Made by a program: the position numbers and the translations under genes | Source: CAZXYS01 sp964645005 | GTDB lineage: Bacteria > Bacteroidota > Ignavibacteria > Kapaibacteriales > UBA2268 | NCBI GenBank assembly: GCA_964645005.1 | Contig: CAZXYS010000014.1 | Location: 33,062 to 97,061, forward strand | Length of the DNA: 64,000 nt | Direction: 5' to 3' | In this document: in pieces, positions 26,138 to 35,935 of the stretch | Layout of the letters: every line of letters begins with the position of its first letter | Position numbering within the stretch: the first letter of the stretch is position 1 | The notes under the pieces: generated by a model | Told to the model about the DNA's origin: nothing | Databases searched by the model: none | What the model saw: only the letters and a program-made list of their open reading frames with translations

Positions 26138-27358
26138 TTATTTTTTCTTAGCTTGTTCTCCTTCATCTTCTTCGCGGGTTTTCTCATCTTCCTCACGTTT
26201 CCTTATTCTTTCGATTCTTTCGATATCTTCGAATTGTTCGATAGTTTCTTGCTCGCGTTTTTCTCCCCAAGAAGCTATCCACCATGTAATCCCGAATGTT
26301 AGCATTGGCTGGGAAGCCCAGGCTGCGTCCCCGTGGAATTCAAAATTATCAAGTCTGTATGACAGCCCTGCTAAAAACCTGAAGCTGGTGAATGATTCAA
26401 TGTCGAATTGTATATCTTCAAAATTTCTTACTTCCAGATACGGACTATTAGCGTAATCATCCGGCTCTGCACTCTCAGCGTCTTTGACAGCTTCAAATTC
26501 ACCGCTGAGCGTTTCAAATTGTAATCCGGTAAATAAAGTCAATCCATTTTCCCATGACTTGCTGGCATGAAGCCCTCCAACAAAAGAATTCATACTAAGA
26601 CCTTCCGATCTGCTAACCATGTGATAACCCAGATGCGCTGCCAGCCCGAAGGTTGTATCTTCGCCAAATAAATTGACAAATCTATCGAGCTGCTGATTTG
26701 CCATTATTCCGAAATAGGAGGTAAATTCATCTTGAACCGGCACTCCCCAGAAACGCAATCTTAGCTGAGTGCGCGTTGGGAAACCAACAATAATCTGCGG
26801 TACAATTGGAATCCCGGGCATAAAGCTGATATTATTGCCTTCTGCGAACCCAAGAGATTTAAATGATGAATCCGGTACAAGTTTACCATTTTCGTCATAT
26901 TTTCTTTCCCTGTATGGATTATTGGCAGCGGAAAAAATTGACCATGATCTGCCGCCGTATATAGTTGGTTCTTCGTAGCTGCCGCCGATCTGCCGCAGTG
27001 TATCTCCGCCGCGCAGCCCCGCATTATCGACAATATCAGTGTTCCCGTAAGCGGCGGGCAGCACAGCGTCGTAGCTTTTCTGAGCATCAGGGATGAACAT
27101 TCCGCTAATCGATATATCCAGAGCCACATTCCAGTGATCTTCATATCTTGCGGTAGTAAAGATATTGGAATTGAAGCTCTGTTCGATCGTGGTAAAAAGA
27201 GGTTTTGTATACCCCTGCAACTGTTGAGAGGTAAATAAAGTAAAATCTTTACTAATTTCAATTGGCTCTGCTGATGAGGCACCCTCGTATGCAAGGCAAA
27301 AAGTCAACATAATCGCGCTGATATGCCCGATAATTTTTATTCTCTTAAAATTTATCAT
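26138..27358 (-). CDS. Outer-membrane beta-barrel-like protein (DUF6588-like)
   Basis: 406 residues with an N-terminal signal segment (GHISAIMLTFCLAYEGASS). The body consists of amphipathic beta-strands separated by short turns (WNVALDISISGMFIP, TQLRLRFWGVPV, NGLTLFTGLQFETLSGEF, FTSFRFLAGLSYRL), and contains PTIYGG and PGIPIVPQIIVGFP segments of the kind found in DUF6588-type Bacteroidota barrels. The family name is a tentative recollection. The tail is unusual: the last 40 residues are a highly charged E/K/R stretch (EQETIEQFEDIERIERIRKR), probably a periplasmic extension. The lipoprotein gene follows 55 bp downstream. Confidence 0.65.
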   Translation of the reverse strand: MINFKRIKIIGHISAIMLTFCLAYEGASSAEPIEISKDFTLFTSQQLQGYTKPLFTTIEQSFNSNIFTTARYEDHWNVALDISISGMFIPDAQKSYDAVLPAAYGNTDIVDNAGLRGGDTLRQIGGSYEEPTIYGGRSWSIFSAANNPYRERKYDENGKLVPDSSFKSLGFAEGNNISFMPGIPIVPQIIVGFPTRTQLRLRFWGVPVQDEFTSYFGIMANQQLDRFVNLFGEDTTFGLAAHLGYHMVSRSEGLSMNSFVGGLHASKSWENGLTLFTGLQFETLSGEFEAVKDAESAEPDDYANSPYLEVRNFEDIQFDIESFTSFRFLAGLSYRLDNFEFHGDAAWASQPMLTFGITWWIASWGEKREQETIEQFEDIERIERIRKREEDEKTREEDEGEQAKKK

Positions 27359-27577
27359 TTATATGACCCCTTTGTGAAAATTATAAATTTTGATTCCATA
27401 TTTGATATAATATGTAAGGAATAAATTAACCTATGTGATTTAGAAGATATGATACAATATAAGGAATTTTAAGAAATAAATAAAAGTATTTTAAGGTTAT
27501 ACAAAATTTAGATTCATTAAAAAAGTATTGATTATTACACATAAAATAATTATTTTTATATCTCGTAAAGAAAAAAC

Positions 27578-27649
27578 GGCGCATTCGTCTAGCGGTTAGG
27601 ACGCCGGCCTCTCACGCCGGTAACAGGGGTTCGAGTCCCCTATGCGCTG
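27578..27649 (+). tRNA. tRNA-Glu (CUC)
   Basis: A 72-nt cloverleaf with acceptor stem GGCGCAU/AUGCGCU (G1:U72 wobble at the end), D arm with GGTTA, anticodon loop CUCUCAC with anticodon CUC, and T loop TTCGAGT. The 3' CCA is not encoded. Confidence 0.95.
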
Positions 27650-27838
27650 CTATTTCTTCCTGTCGCAAATTCCTCGACACATTTTTCGCAAATTTTGCTA
27701 TTTTTCTTTATAAAATAATTGATTTTATTGTTTATAGGTAAAATCCCTGCATCAACATCTCTGAGTTATGAGACATGATAGCAGCGCTTTTAAATATAAA
27801 TATCACTCATGTTTAATATACATAATACAGGAGATACC

Positions 27839-28228
27839 ATGAATTTAAACTTATACCACATGCTTCTCGAAAATTATTATTCAGACCATTTGACATATAT
27901 TATTGATCGTAATACCTGCGAAATAATATATATGGAAGGGATCGATGAAAATATCAACTCGCAGATGATCGGCGAGAAATGCTATGAGGTGATTTACGGC
28001 AAAAACAAGCCGTGCGAGTTCTGCAATTACGGCTGTCCTAAAGGTGGACATTCGAAGATAAAAGAATGGGATTTCCACAATCTCTATTCCGGCAAATGGT
28101 ACATGTCCTACGAGAAAAAGATCCACTGGTTGAAAAGGAAAAACCTTACACTGAAAATGCTCATCGACGTTACCGATCTCAAGAAGATGGAACTCAAGAA
28201 CTATCACCTTCTTTTCTCAAAAAATTAA
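27839..28228 (+). CDS. Stand-alone PAS-like protein with a Cys-rich CxxC segment
   Basis: About 129 residues. The ATG at 27839 is preferred over the one at 27809, because CAGGAG stands seven bases before it. The sequence follows a PAS sub-type often fused to GGDEF or kinase domains: DRNTCEIIYM, then GEKCYEVIYGKNKPCEFCNYGC, then WDFHNLYSGKWYMSYEKKIHW, closing with LKMLIDVTDLKKME. Four Cys in 22 residues (GEKCYE, PCEFC, YGCP) could bind metal or act as a redox switch. There is no output domain. The gene lies 80 bp upstream of a PAS kinase and may supply a separate sensor module to that cluster, although this is inference. Confidence 0.72.
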   Translation: MNLNLYHMLLENYYSDHLTYIIDRNTCEIIYMEGIDENINSQMIGEKCYEVIYGKNKPCEFCNYGCPKGGHSKIKEWDFHNLYSGKWYMSYEKKIHWLKRKNLTLKMLIDVTDLKKMELKNYHLLFSKN

Positions 28229-28308
28229 GGTATGGTATTTGCACTGATAGTTCTTAATATTTTACTATTATAGTTTATATTTTGATTTCTAATGACAATT
28301 AATTCAAT

Positions 28309-30318
28309 ATGAAAAATCAGAAAAATTTGAAATACAAACAGAAAAGCATTTCGGAAAAAGTATCAGGCAAATTTCCGAAAAATTCAAAGTACTTTGAAGA
28401 AGCTTTGAAAGCAAGTGAAAGAAAGTATAGTGATCTTTTCAATAGTATTCGGGATGCTATTCTCGTTGCCGATACGGACAGAAATATTGTTGACTGTAAC
28501 CCTGCCTTTGAACAATTTTTTGGCTATTCGCTGGAAGAGATTAAAGGGAAAAAGACCAGATTTGTTTATGAAAATGATGAAGATTTCAAAAACATGGGTG
28601 AATACTTAAAAAATCATTTTGGAGACCCGAATTTTTTCTATACGGTTAACTACCAAAAAAAATCCGGTGAAGTATTCCCCGGAGAAACCAATGTTTTCTA
28701 TTTATTTGATGAAAAAGATAATATTTGCGGTTTCATAGGTCTCATAAGAGATGTTTCCGAAAGGAAAAAAGCCGAGGAAGAAAAAGACAAATTAATCCAC
28801 GGCATGGGCGAAAGAATAAAAGAACTGAACTGCATATATAACGCAGCCAATACTATCAACAACAGTGATTCCATTGATGAGATTTTACGGAAAACGGCTG
28901 ATTCCATTCCTCCCGGCTGGCATTATCCTGAGATTACCCGTGGTAAAGTAATTTTTGACGGAAAAGAATATGTCTCGGAACCGTTTAGTGAAACCCAATG
29001 GAAACAGCAGTCTGATATTATTATCAATGGTGTCAAAAGGGGCAGCGTTGAAGTTTATTATCTCGAGGAAAAACCGGAATTAGATGAAGGCCCTTTCGTG
29101 AAAGAAGAAAGAGATCTTATCAACAATCTCTCGCAAAAAGTCAGTTGGGCAATTGAGAGAATAGAAACTGTCGAACAACTTATAGAAAGTGAAACAAAGC
29201 TGCGGCAATCTCAACTTATAGCCGGGATCGGGAACTTTACCTGGGATATAAAAACAGGAGAAGTTAAATGGTCCGAAGGATTGCACAAATTACTTAAATA
29301 TGATCCGGAGGAAGAAATTGACTATGACAGGGTTAATAGGTATATCTGCCATCCTGAAGATTTAGGAGAATTAACCCAGTGGCTTAATGACGCTATTAAT
29401 TCAGGCAAAAAAAAGCTTCCGCCGAATGATTATCGACTTGTTTGCAAGGACGGGGAAGTTAAAGAAGTACACGCCGAAGGAATCATTGAATATGAAAATG
29501 ACAAACCAGTGAAAGTTTTCGGTACTTTACTCGATATTACCGAACGGAAAAAAAATGAAATCGAACTCCGCGAATTAAATAACGAACTCGAAAAAAGAGT
29601 ACGAGAGCGCACCATCAAACTGGAAAACTCCAACAAAGAACTCGAAGCCTTCGCCTATTCCGTATCCCACGACCTGCGGGCGCCTCTGCGTCATATCGGC
29701 GGTTTCGCCAATTTACTGGAGAAAAAGTTAGCGGATAAATTAGACGAAAAAGAAAAACACTACATGGATACTATCAATGAATCCGCGAACAAAATGAGCG
29801 AACTGATCGATCATCTTCTCGCCTTTTCACGGATGAGCAGAAGTAAACTGAACAAAATAAATATTGATACAAACAGACTTGTAAATGACATTGTCCGGGA
29901 GTTAGAGCCGGAAATCAGCAACAGAAATATCAATTGGAATATAGACCGGCTGCCCGAAGTTTATACGGATAAAATGCTGCTCTGGCAGGTGTTTTATAAT
30001 TTGATATCAAACGCCGTTAAATTTACTGCAGACAGAAATCCCGCCGAGATTTCCATTGGCTGCGAAGAAAATAAAGACAAATTTGTATTCCATATCAGCG
30101 ATAATGGTATAGGATTTGATATGCAATATGCAGAGAAGTTATTTGGCGTTTTCCAGCGCCTGCATAGCGATGAAGATTACGAAGGCACGGGCATCGGACT
30201 TGCCAATGTCAGGCGGATTATCCACCGCCATGGCGGCAGGACATGGGCTGTAGGCGAAGTTGACAGGGGAGCGGCTTTTTATTTTTCAATACCAAAGGCG
30301 GAGGATAATAATGGATGA
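28309..30318 (+). CDS. Soluble multi-PAS sensor histidine kinase
   Basis: 669 residues, no membrane segments. Domains: PAS (about 40-155, NSIRDAILVADTDRNIVDCN), a GAF-like region (about 165-290, ELNCIYNAANTINNSDSIDE), a second PAS (about 305-425, AGIGNFTWDIKTGEVKWSEG), a coiled-coil linker (ELNNELEKRVRERT), HisKA with His454 in YSVSHDLRAPLRHIGGF, and HATPase_c with NLISNAVKF, ISDNGIGFD and GTGIGLANVRRI. The HisKA type is that of bacteriophytochrome-like kinases, which usually partner small Rcp1-type receivers. Such a receiver gene follows immediately and overlaps the end of this gene by 8 bp, so the two form a translationally coupled two-component pair. Confidence 0.92.
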   Translation: MKNQKNLKYKQKSISEKVSGKFPKNSKYFEEALKASERKYSDLFNSIRDAILVADTDRNIVDCNPAFEQFFGYSLEEIKGKKTRFVYENDEDFKNMGEYLKNHFGDPNFFYTVNYQKKSGEVFPGETNVFYLFDEKDNICGFIGLIRDVSERKKAEEEKDKLIHGMGERIKELNCIYNAANTINNSDSIDEILRKTADSIPPGWHYPEITRGKVIFDGKEYVSEPFSETQWKQQSDIIINGVKRGSVEVYYLEEKPELDEGPFVKEERDLINNLSQKVSWAIERIETVEQLIESETKLRQSQLIAGIGNFTWDIKTGEVKWSEGLHKLLKYDPEEEIDYDRVNRYICHPEDLGELTQWLNDAINSGKKKLPPNDYRLVCKDGEVKEVHAEGIIEYENDKPVKVFGTLLDITERKKNEIELRELNNELEKRVRERTIKLENSNKELEAFAYSVSHDLRAPLRHIGGFANLLEKKLADKLDEKEKHYMDTINESANKMSELIDHLLAFSRMSRSKLNKINIDTNRLVNDIVRELEPEISNRNINWNIDRLPEVYTDKMLLWQVFYNLISNAVKFTADRNPAEISIGCEENKDKFVFHISDNGIGFDMQYAEKLFGVFQRLHSDEDYEGTGIGLANVRRIIHRHGGRTWAVGEVDRGAAFYFSIPKAEDNNG

Positions 30319-30760
30319 TCATAAAACTCTTCTACTTGCTGACGATAATGCCAAAGATATCGAATTAACTCTGGCAGCATTCGAGGAGATGAACCTTGCA
30401 AACAGAGTTATTATTGTCAAAGATGGCGGACAGGTACTGGATTTTCTCTACAGACGCGGTGAATACGTTGGTCGTACCGAACCGGACCCTGACGTAATAC
30501 TTCTTGATATAAAAATGCCTAAAGTCAGCGGGATAGAGATACTAAAACAAATTAAGTCCGATGAGCATCTCAAATACATACCCGTTGTTATGCTGACATC
30601 CTCGAGAGAAGAGAATGACCTTGTAGAAAGCTATAAATACAGCGCAAATTCATACATTGTAAAGCCTATAGATTACAAGGATTTTATTAACACAATCAAA
30701 AATCTTGGCTTTTACTGGGCTTTTTTGAATGTAACCCCAAAAGAAGAAAAGAAAGATTGA
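30311..30760 (+). CDS. Rcp1-like single-domain response regulator
   Basis: 149 residues from the ATG at 30311, which overlaps the kinase stop at 30316-30318; the upstream in-frame ATG at 30260 lies deep inside the kinase gene and is unlikely. A complete receiver domain: acidic pair in LLADDNAKD, phospho-acceptor Asp66 in VILLDIKMPKVSG, Thr in VVMLTSSREE and Lys in YIVKPIDY. The FLYRRGEYVG insertion after the second helix is typical of the Rcp1 family that pairs with phytochrome-like kinases. There is no output domain, so it acts by phosphotransfer or protein contact, possibly with the hybrid kinase encoded next. Confidence 0.93.
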   Translation: MDDHKTLLLADDNAKDIELTLAAFEEMNLANRVIIVKDGGQVLDFLYRRGEYVGRTEPDPDVILLDIKMPKVSGIEILKQIKSDEHLKYIPVVMLTSSREENDLVESYKYSANSYIVKPIDYKDFINTIKNLGFYWAFLNVTPKEEKKD

Positions 30761-30800
30761 TTGAAATTATAAATTTTGAAATTACACATTTTGATTTAAT

Positions 30801-33800
30801 ATGAAAGAATATATAAAAATATTACATCTCGAAGATGATCCCACTGATAAGGAGCTTATCAAAGAGACCCTCGGAGGAGATAACTGGCACTGCAACTTTG
30901 ATTATGCCGAGACGGAAGAGGAATTTACTGCTCACTTAAAAAAAGCGGATTTCGATATTATCCTTGCTGACCTTAAATTGCCGGATTATGACGGTTTTCA
31001 GGCTCTGGAATTAGCTAAAGAGTTGTGTCCTGACAAACCATTTGTATTCGTATCAGGCGAAATGGGTGAGGAAACAGCCGTTGAAGCAATTAAAAAAGGC
31101 GCTACGGACTATGTCCTGAAGCATAATCTGTTCAAATTACCTACGGTTATTAAACGAGTACTAATCGAATACGATGAAAAAGAAAAAGTCAACAAAGCAG
31201 AAAAACATATAGAGCACCTCAACAGGGTGTTAAAATCCGTCAGGAATGTAAATCAGCTTATTGTTAAAGAGAAAGATGTCCGTAAATTAATACAGCAGTC
31301 CTGCAATAATCTTATTGAAAACAGAGGATATAACCACGCATATATTGGCTTGTTCGACAATAAAATGCAGCTTACCGATCTGGTGCACGCCGGTTTGGGG
31401 GAGAGTTTTGAAATATTAAAGAAATATCTTGAAACTAATTCATTTCCTACTTGCTGGAAGAATACTTTATCCGCACAAGGAGCAATCGTAATTGAAGATG
31501 TCGAAAATGAATGCCGGCATTGCCCATTGCAGGTAAATGAAGTTATTTCCGGCAATAGTTCTCTATCAATAAAATTGCAGCACGAAAACAAATTCTATGG
31601 CTTTATGACCGTTTCAATACCACAGGAATTTGTCGAAGAAGAAGAGGAGAAGGACTTATTCGAAGAGGTAGCCGGGGATATATCTTATGCCCTTCATAGT
31701 ATTGAAACTGCCGAAGAAAGGGAATTAGCCGTTAGTTCCCTCATTGACTCCGAGAAGAAGTTCAGATCGATTTTTAATAATGCCTCCGACTCAATTTTCA
31801 TTCACGACTATGAAGGAAATCTGATTGAGGTAAATAGAATTGCCTGTGAGCGTATGGGCTATAGTCAACAAGAATTGTATTCTATGAAAATTGCTGATTT
31901 GATTTCGGAAGAAGAAATAGACAAATTTTCAGACTGGATTTCAACAATCAGAACTTATGGAAGAACATTACAAGAAAGTGCAGCTGTCTCTAAAGCTGGT
32001 AATTCGATCCCTATAGAAATAAGCAGCCGAGCAATTGATTTCGAAGGAGAGCAGGCTATTCTCAGTATTGCCAGAGATATTACCGAAAGGAAAGAACAGG
32101 AAAAACAACTCGCTGATAGAGAAGAGAAATACAGGCTGCTGGCGGAGAATACACTTGATATCATCTGGCAAATCGACCTTAATATGATTATTACTTATAT
32201 AAGTCCTTCCTGCTATGAAGTAACTGGATATACCCCTGAGGAATCCATCGGAAATAATGTGCTGGATTTTACTTCACAGGAAGAAGCCCGCAAAATAATG
32301 GATGAATATCAGGAAACGGTTAATAAATATCCTGATAAAACAAAAAAATATCTGGAAACTTTTTTATACCATAAGGATGGTCATATAATACCAATTGAGA
32401 TTTCAGCAAGAATTCTTGCTGATGAAAATGATATGCCAATAAGTATGCAGGGCATAACCCGCGACATCACAGAGCGTAAAAAAGCTGAAAGCGCTTTGCG
32501 CGAAAGCGAACGCCGCCTGTCAACACTTATGAGCAACCTGCCCGGTATGGCGTATCGATGTAAATTTGATAGACAATACACAATGGAATTTGCCAGCGAG
32601 GGTGGGTATACGCTGACCGGCTATCAACCCGAAGAACTTATTGACAACAATGTAATAGCTTACGGCGATTTAATTCTACCCCAATACAGAGATTATGTCT
32701 GGGACTCTGTTCAAATAGCTGTGGATAATGACGAACCTTTCAAACTCGAATACAAGATCATCACCAGGGAAGGCGAAGAAAAATGGGTCTGGGAAAGAGG
32801 CAATGCAATTAATGTTAATGGCAAAGTAGTTCTTGAAGGTTTTATCGCTGATATAACCGACCGCAAGGAAGCCGAAGAAGAGATAAGAAAGTCCCGCCAC
32901 GACCTGCAAATAAAAAATAAAATTTCCAATGCATTTATAAATACTGATGATTTCTACAATGCCATACTGGATGTATTAAAAGAAGAACTTGACAGTGAAT
33001 TTGGTTTTGTAGGATTCATAAACGATAATGGCGATTTTGAAAGCCCCTCAATGACAAGAAATGTCTGGGAAGATTGTGAAGTGGAAGATAAATCCATTGT
33101 ATTCCCTAAAGATAAATGGGGCGGCATCTGGGGACAGTCGCTGAAAGAGAAGAAAACCTTATTCAAAAATAAAGACCTGAATACACCCGAAGGGCACGTC
33201 CCATTGCATTCGGCATTGGTGTCGCCGATTTTACTTAATGATGAACTTATCGGACTAGTCGCAGCAGCTAATAAAGAAGGCGGCTATACGCAGGAAGATA
33301 TCAACTTTATCAAATCTATCTGCACATATCTATCGCCGCTATTCCATTCAAAATTGAAGGAAGAGAAATACAAGACCGATCTGCTCGAAGCAAAAGAAAG
33401 AGCCGAGGAAGGCAACAGAATAAAATCCTCATTCCTCGCCAACATGAGCCACGAAATGCGCACGCCGATGGTCGGCATCCTCGGTTTCGCCGATATTCTC
33501 TATAAGGAGATTCATAATGAAGATCAAAAAGAAATGGCGCAGATGATCCTCACCAGCGGCAGGCGCCTGATGGATACTCTGAACCTGCTGCTCGATCTAT
33601 CAAGGGTCGAAGCCGATAAGCAGGAACTTAATTTCGAAGAAATGTCACTTGCTTTCAGCGTTCTCGATGCCGTTGAGCTATTCAGCCCCTTAGCCCAGCA
33701 GAAGAATCTGTCCCTGGAAACAGAGATCCTCGACGAAAACGTTACTGCCTATCTCGATGAAAATATACTTGTAAAAACCGTCAACAACCTTGTTAATAAT

Positions 33801-34556
33801 GCTATCAAATATACAAATAAAGGCAAAGTAAAAGTCATTGTCGATTCTGAAGATGGCGACCAACCCAAAGCTGTTATTAAAGTGATAGATACAGGTATAG
33901 GCATATCCGCGGAAAATCAGAAACTTATCTTCGAAGAATTCCGCCAGGTGAGCGAAGGCATTAGCCGCTCATTCGAGGGCGCCGGTCTCGGCTTGACAAT
34001 TACCAAAAAATACATCGAAAAAATGAACGGCGAGATATACGTCGAAAGCGAGCCGAATAAAGGCTCTACCTTCACCGTCAAATTCCCCGCCATAGAAGTA
34101 ACCCAACAGGAAGGACAACCCGAATTAATGACTGAAGAGAGAATGGAATCCGAAATGAATTCACAACAGAATGAAGACCTGCCCCTTGTTCTTTTAGTCG
34201 AGGACGACATTTCATCCAGCGTCCTGACCGAGCGCTACATCAAGGGTATGTGCAGAGTCGAACATGCTGCCAACGGCGAAAAAGCAGTGGAACAAGCCAA
34301 GGAAAAAGTTTATGACGCAATCTTAATGGACATTAACCTCGGCGGCGGCATGAGCGGCATGGACTCTGTCCGCGAAATCAGAAAATTACCCGAATACAAA
34401 AATACTCCAATAATGGCGCTCACCGCCTTTGCAATGAAAGGAGATAAAGAAGAATTTCTTGAGGGCGGCTGCACGCATTATCTTTCGAAGCCATTCGAAC
34501 GAGAAGATATAATCGACGTACTTAATGAAATGATAGAAGATAATTCACAAAATTAA
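30801..34556 (+). CDS. Hybrid histidine kinase with receivers at both ends (REC-GAF-PAS3-GAF-HisKA-HATPase-REC)
   Basis: 1251 residues without TM segments. Order: REC1 (about 5-125, Asp57 in LADLKLPDYDG); GAF-like (about 150-300); three PAS/PAC domains (about 315-430, 440-560 and 570-695, each closing on a DITERK or DITDRK motif); a second GAF (about 705-860); HisKA with His884 in FLANMSHEMRTPM; HATPase_c with NNLVNNAIKYT, VIDTGIGIS and GAGLGLTITKKY; and REC2 with Asp1177 in ILMDINLGGGMSG and KPFERED. The N-terminal receiver suggests that the kinase accepts phosphate from the upstream kinase/Rcp1 pair 40 bp away, forming a relay. No DNA-binding output occurs in the cluster, so the final target lies elsewhere. 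Confidence 0.92.
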   Translation: MKEYIKILHLEDDPTDKELIKETLGGDNWHCNFDYAETEEEFTAHLKKADFDIILADLKLPDYDGFQALELAKELCPDKPFVFVSGEMGEETAVEAIKKGATDYVLKHNLFKLPTVIKRVLIEYDEKEKVNKAEKHIEHLNRVLKSVRNVNQLIVKEKDVRKLIQQSCNNLIENRGYNHAYIGLFDNKMQLTDLVHAGLGESFEILKKYLETNSFPTCWKNTLSAQGAIVIEDVENECRHCPLQVNEVISGNSSLSIKLQHENKFYGFMTVSIPQEFVEEEEEKDLFEEVAGDISYALHSIETAEERELAVSSLIDSEKKFRSIFNNASDSIFIHDYEGNLIEVNRIACERMGYSQQELYSMKIADLISEEEIDKFSDWISTIRTYGRTLQESAAVSKAGNSIPIEISSRAIDFEGEQAILSIARDITERKEQEKQLADREEKYRLLAENTLDIIWQIDLNMIITYISPSCYEVTGYTPEESIGNNVLDFTSQEEARKIMDEYQETVNKYPDKTKKYLETFLYHKDGHIIPIEISARILADENDMPISMQGITRDITERKKAESALRESERRLSTLMSNLPGMAYRCKFDRQYTMEFASEGGYTLTGYQPEELIDNNVIAYGDLILPQYRDYVWDSVQIAVDNDEPFKLEYKIITREGEEKWVWERGNAINVNGKVVLEGFIADITDRKEAEEEIRKSRHDLQIKNKISNAFINTDDFYNAILDVLKEELDSEFGFVGFINDNGDFESPSMTRNVWEDCEVEDKSIVFPKDKWGGIWGQSLKEKKTLFKNKDLNTPEGHVPLHSALVSPILLNDELIGLVAAANKEGGYTQEDINFIKSICTYLSPLFHSKLKEEKYKTDLLEAKERAEEGNRIKSSFLANMSHEMRTPMVGILGFADILYKEIHNEDQKEMAQMILTSGRRLMDTLNLLLDLSRVEADKQELNFEEMSLAFSVLDAVELFSPLAQQKNLSLETEILDENVTAYLDENILVKTVNNLVNNAIKYTNKGKVKVIVDSEDGDQPKAVIKVIDTGIGISAENQKLIFEEFRQVSEGISRSFEGAGLGLTITKKYIEKMNGEIYVESEPNKGSTFTVKFPAIEVTQQEGQPELMTEERMESEMNSQQNEDLPLVLLVEDDISSSVLTERYIKGMCRVEHAANGEKAVEQAKEKVYDAILMDINLGGGMSGMDSVREIRKLPEYKNTPIMALTAFAMKGDKEEFLEGGCTHYLSKPFEREDIIDVLNEMIEDNSQN

Positions 34557-34668
34557 AAATATAATAAAATGATGATGTAAATTTTAATCTAATTTAAAAT
34601 TCATATCAGTTTTTTAGTTTAACTTACAATTTTTAGTAAGTTTGTACTTGGTTATTCAAGTATTTAAC

Positions 34669-35583
34669 ATGAACGAAATTGTGAAATATATGAGCAAACT
34701 AAAATTAAATCTGATCGTTATATTTATCATTGGATTAAGCATAAGCCCGCTAAAAGGAGAGTTAACGGAGGAATCATCCACTGTGACAGAGGACAAAAAA
34801 GACACCGTTTGCATAAAATATGAATTCCACCCCGGTGATACATTATATTACAGACTTGAAGCCCATGACAGCATAACTATAGAGTACAACCCGCCTATAC
34901 TTAAGAAGCGTTACCAGAGATTGAGAATTGTTTGCGACTCGGTTAATGAAGCAAAACACTTTTTCCTTTCATTGCAAATGACCGATTATATTTCCAAACA
35001 GAGAGTCCTTGACAGCCAACAGGTCACTCGTAAGAACAATCCCTGGTTGAGCAGAAAAGTTTCTGTCGAAATCGACTCCCTTGGCAAACGCTGTTCGTAC
35101 TCGTTAGGAAATGATTCTACTGCTTCCCTTGCCCCGGGTGGAGCATTTCAACCATATTTGATCGTTCCTTTCGGAACATCCTGCAAAGAAATATCGGAAA
35201 CATGGATAGTTGAAGACTCAATGTTTATACCGGAGAATGGAATCCCAATGCCGGCAGTAAGACATACCTACTTATATAGAATGAAGGAACCTATAGACAC
35301 CTTGGATAAAACATGCTATAATTTTGAATTTATTAATACAGGGCAGGGGAGCATTGAAATAATCTCCGAAGAAACAAATATGAAAGTTACATCTGTAATG
35401 AATGGTCATGGGACGATGAAAATAGATACGGCAAATTTCATTCCCGTCCACATGTTCGCTGCTTTGGAACAAAAGTTGAAAATAAGCTCTCCCGGCAGCG
35501 GCACTCAACCGGGCTGGCATTATATAAGTCTGGATTATACTCTCGACAGATATATCCCCGCCAAAAAGCGAGAAGAGGATTAG
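34669..35583 (+). CDS. Secreted protein of unknown function
   Basis: About 305 residues from the ATG at 34669. The ATG at 34690 gives the neatest signal peptide (LNLIVIFIIGLSISPLKG) and 34642 is also possible; none has a clear SD. The mature part begins with CIKYEFHPGDTLYYRLEAHD, followed by regularly spaced beta-strands, a form seen in several Bacteroidota exported proteins that start with a 'F-x-P-G-D-x-Y-x-Y' strand. Paired Cys residues are present (CSYSLG, TSCKE, TCYNF). I do not recognise the family. It follows the hybrid kinase by 112 bp and may be independently transcribed. Confidence 0.7.
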   Translation: MNEIVKYMSKLKLNLIVIFIIGLSISPLKGELTEESSTVTEDKKDTVCIKYEFHPGDTLYYRLEAHDSITIEYNPPILKKRYQRLRIVCDSVNEAKHFFLSLQMTDYISKQRVLDSQQVTRKNNPWLSRKVSVEIDSLGKRCSYSLGNDSTASLAPGGAFQPYLIVPFGTSCKEISETWIVEDSMFIPENGIPMPAVRHTYLYRMKEPIDTLDKTCYNFEFINTGQGSIEIISEETNMKVTSVMNGHGTMKIDTANFIPVHMFAALEQKLKISSPGSGTQPGWHYISLDYTLDRYIPAKKREED

Positions 35584-35632
35584 TGCAATATTTATTTATC
35601 TCAAATAATTCATTTGAAATTTAAATATGTTG

Positions 35633-35882
35633 TAAACTGCTGCAACAAAGTGCTTTAGCACTTTGCAAGGATCTGATATGGTATTTGATAAACAACAATT
35701 GGCAACAAGCTAAAGCATGCTGTTGCAAGTGATTACATAAACTGCTGCAACAAAGTGCTTTAGCACTTTGCAAGGATCTGATATGGTATTTGATAAACAA
35801 CAATTGGCAACAAGCTAAAGCATGCTGTTGCAAGTGATTACATAAACTGCTGCAACAAAGTGCTTTAGCACTTTGCAAGGAT
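35633..35882. repeat. 105-bp tandem repeat, about 2.4 copies, with hairpin-forming units
   Basis: Units begin at 35633, 35738 and 35843 and are identical by eye as far as each extends; the third is cut after about 40 bp. Each unit carries the perfect hairpin CAAAGTGC-TTTA-GCACTTTG and a second inverted repeat (GCAACA ... TGTTGC) around GCTAAAGC. Because 105 is a multiple of three, the array is open in a minus frame, but that ORF only restates the repeat and is not a gene. Confidence 0.9.
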
Positions 35883-35935
35883 TACATAAATATGAATTTA
35901 AAGAAAAATCCGTTTATAACCAGAAAATAGAATTG

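Noticed and set aside
35621..35878. 85-residue minus-strand ORF over the tandem repeats
   Set aside because: It exists only because the 105-bp repeat is a multiple of three; it has no coding character and ends in non-repeat DNA.
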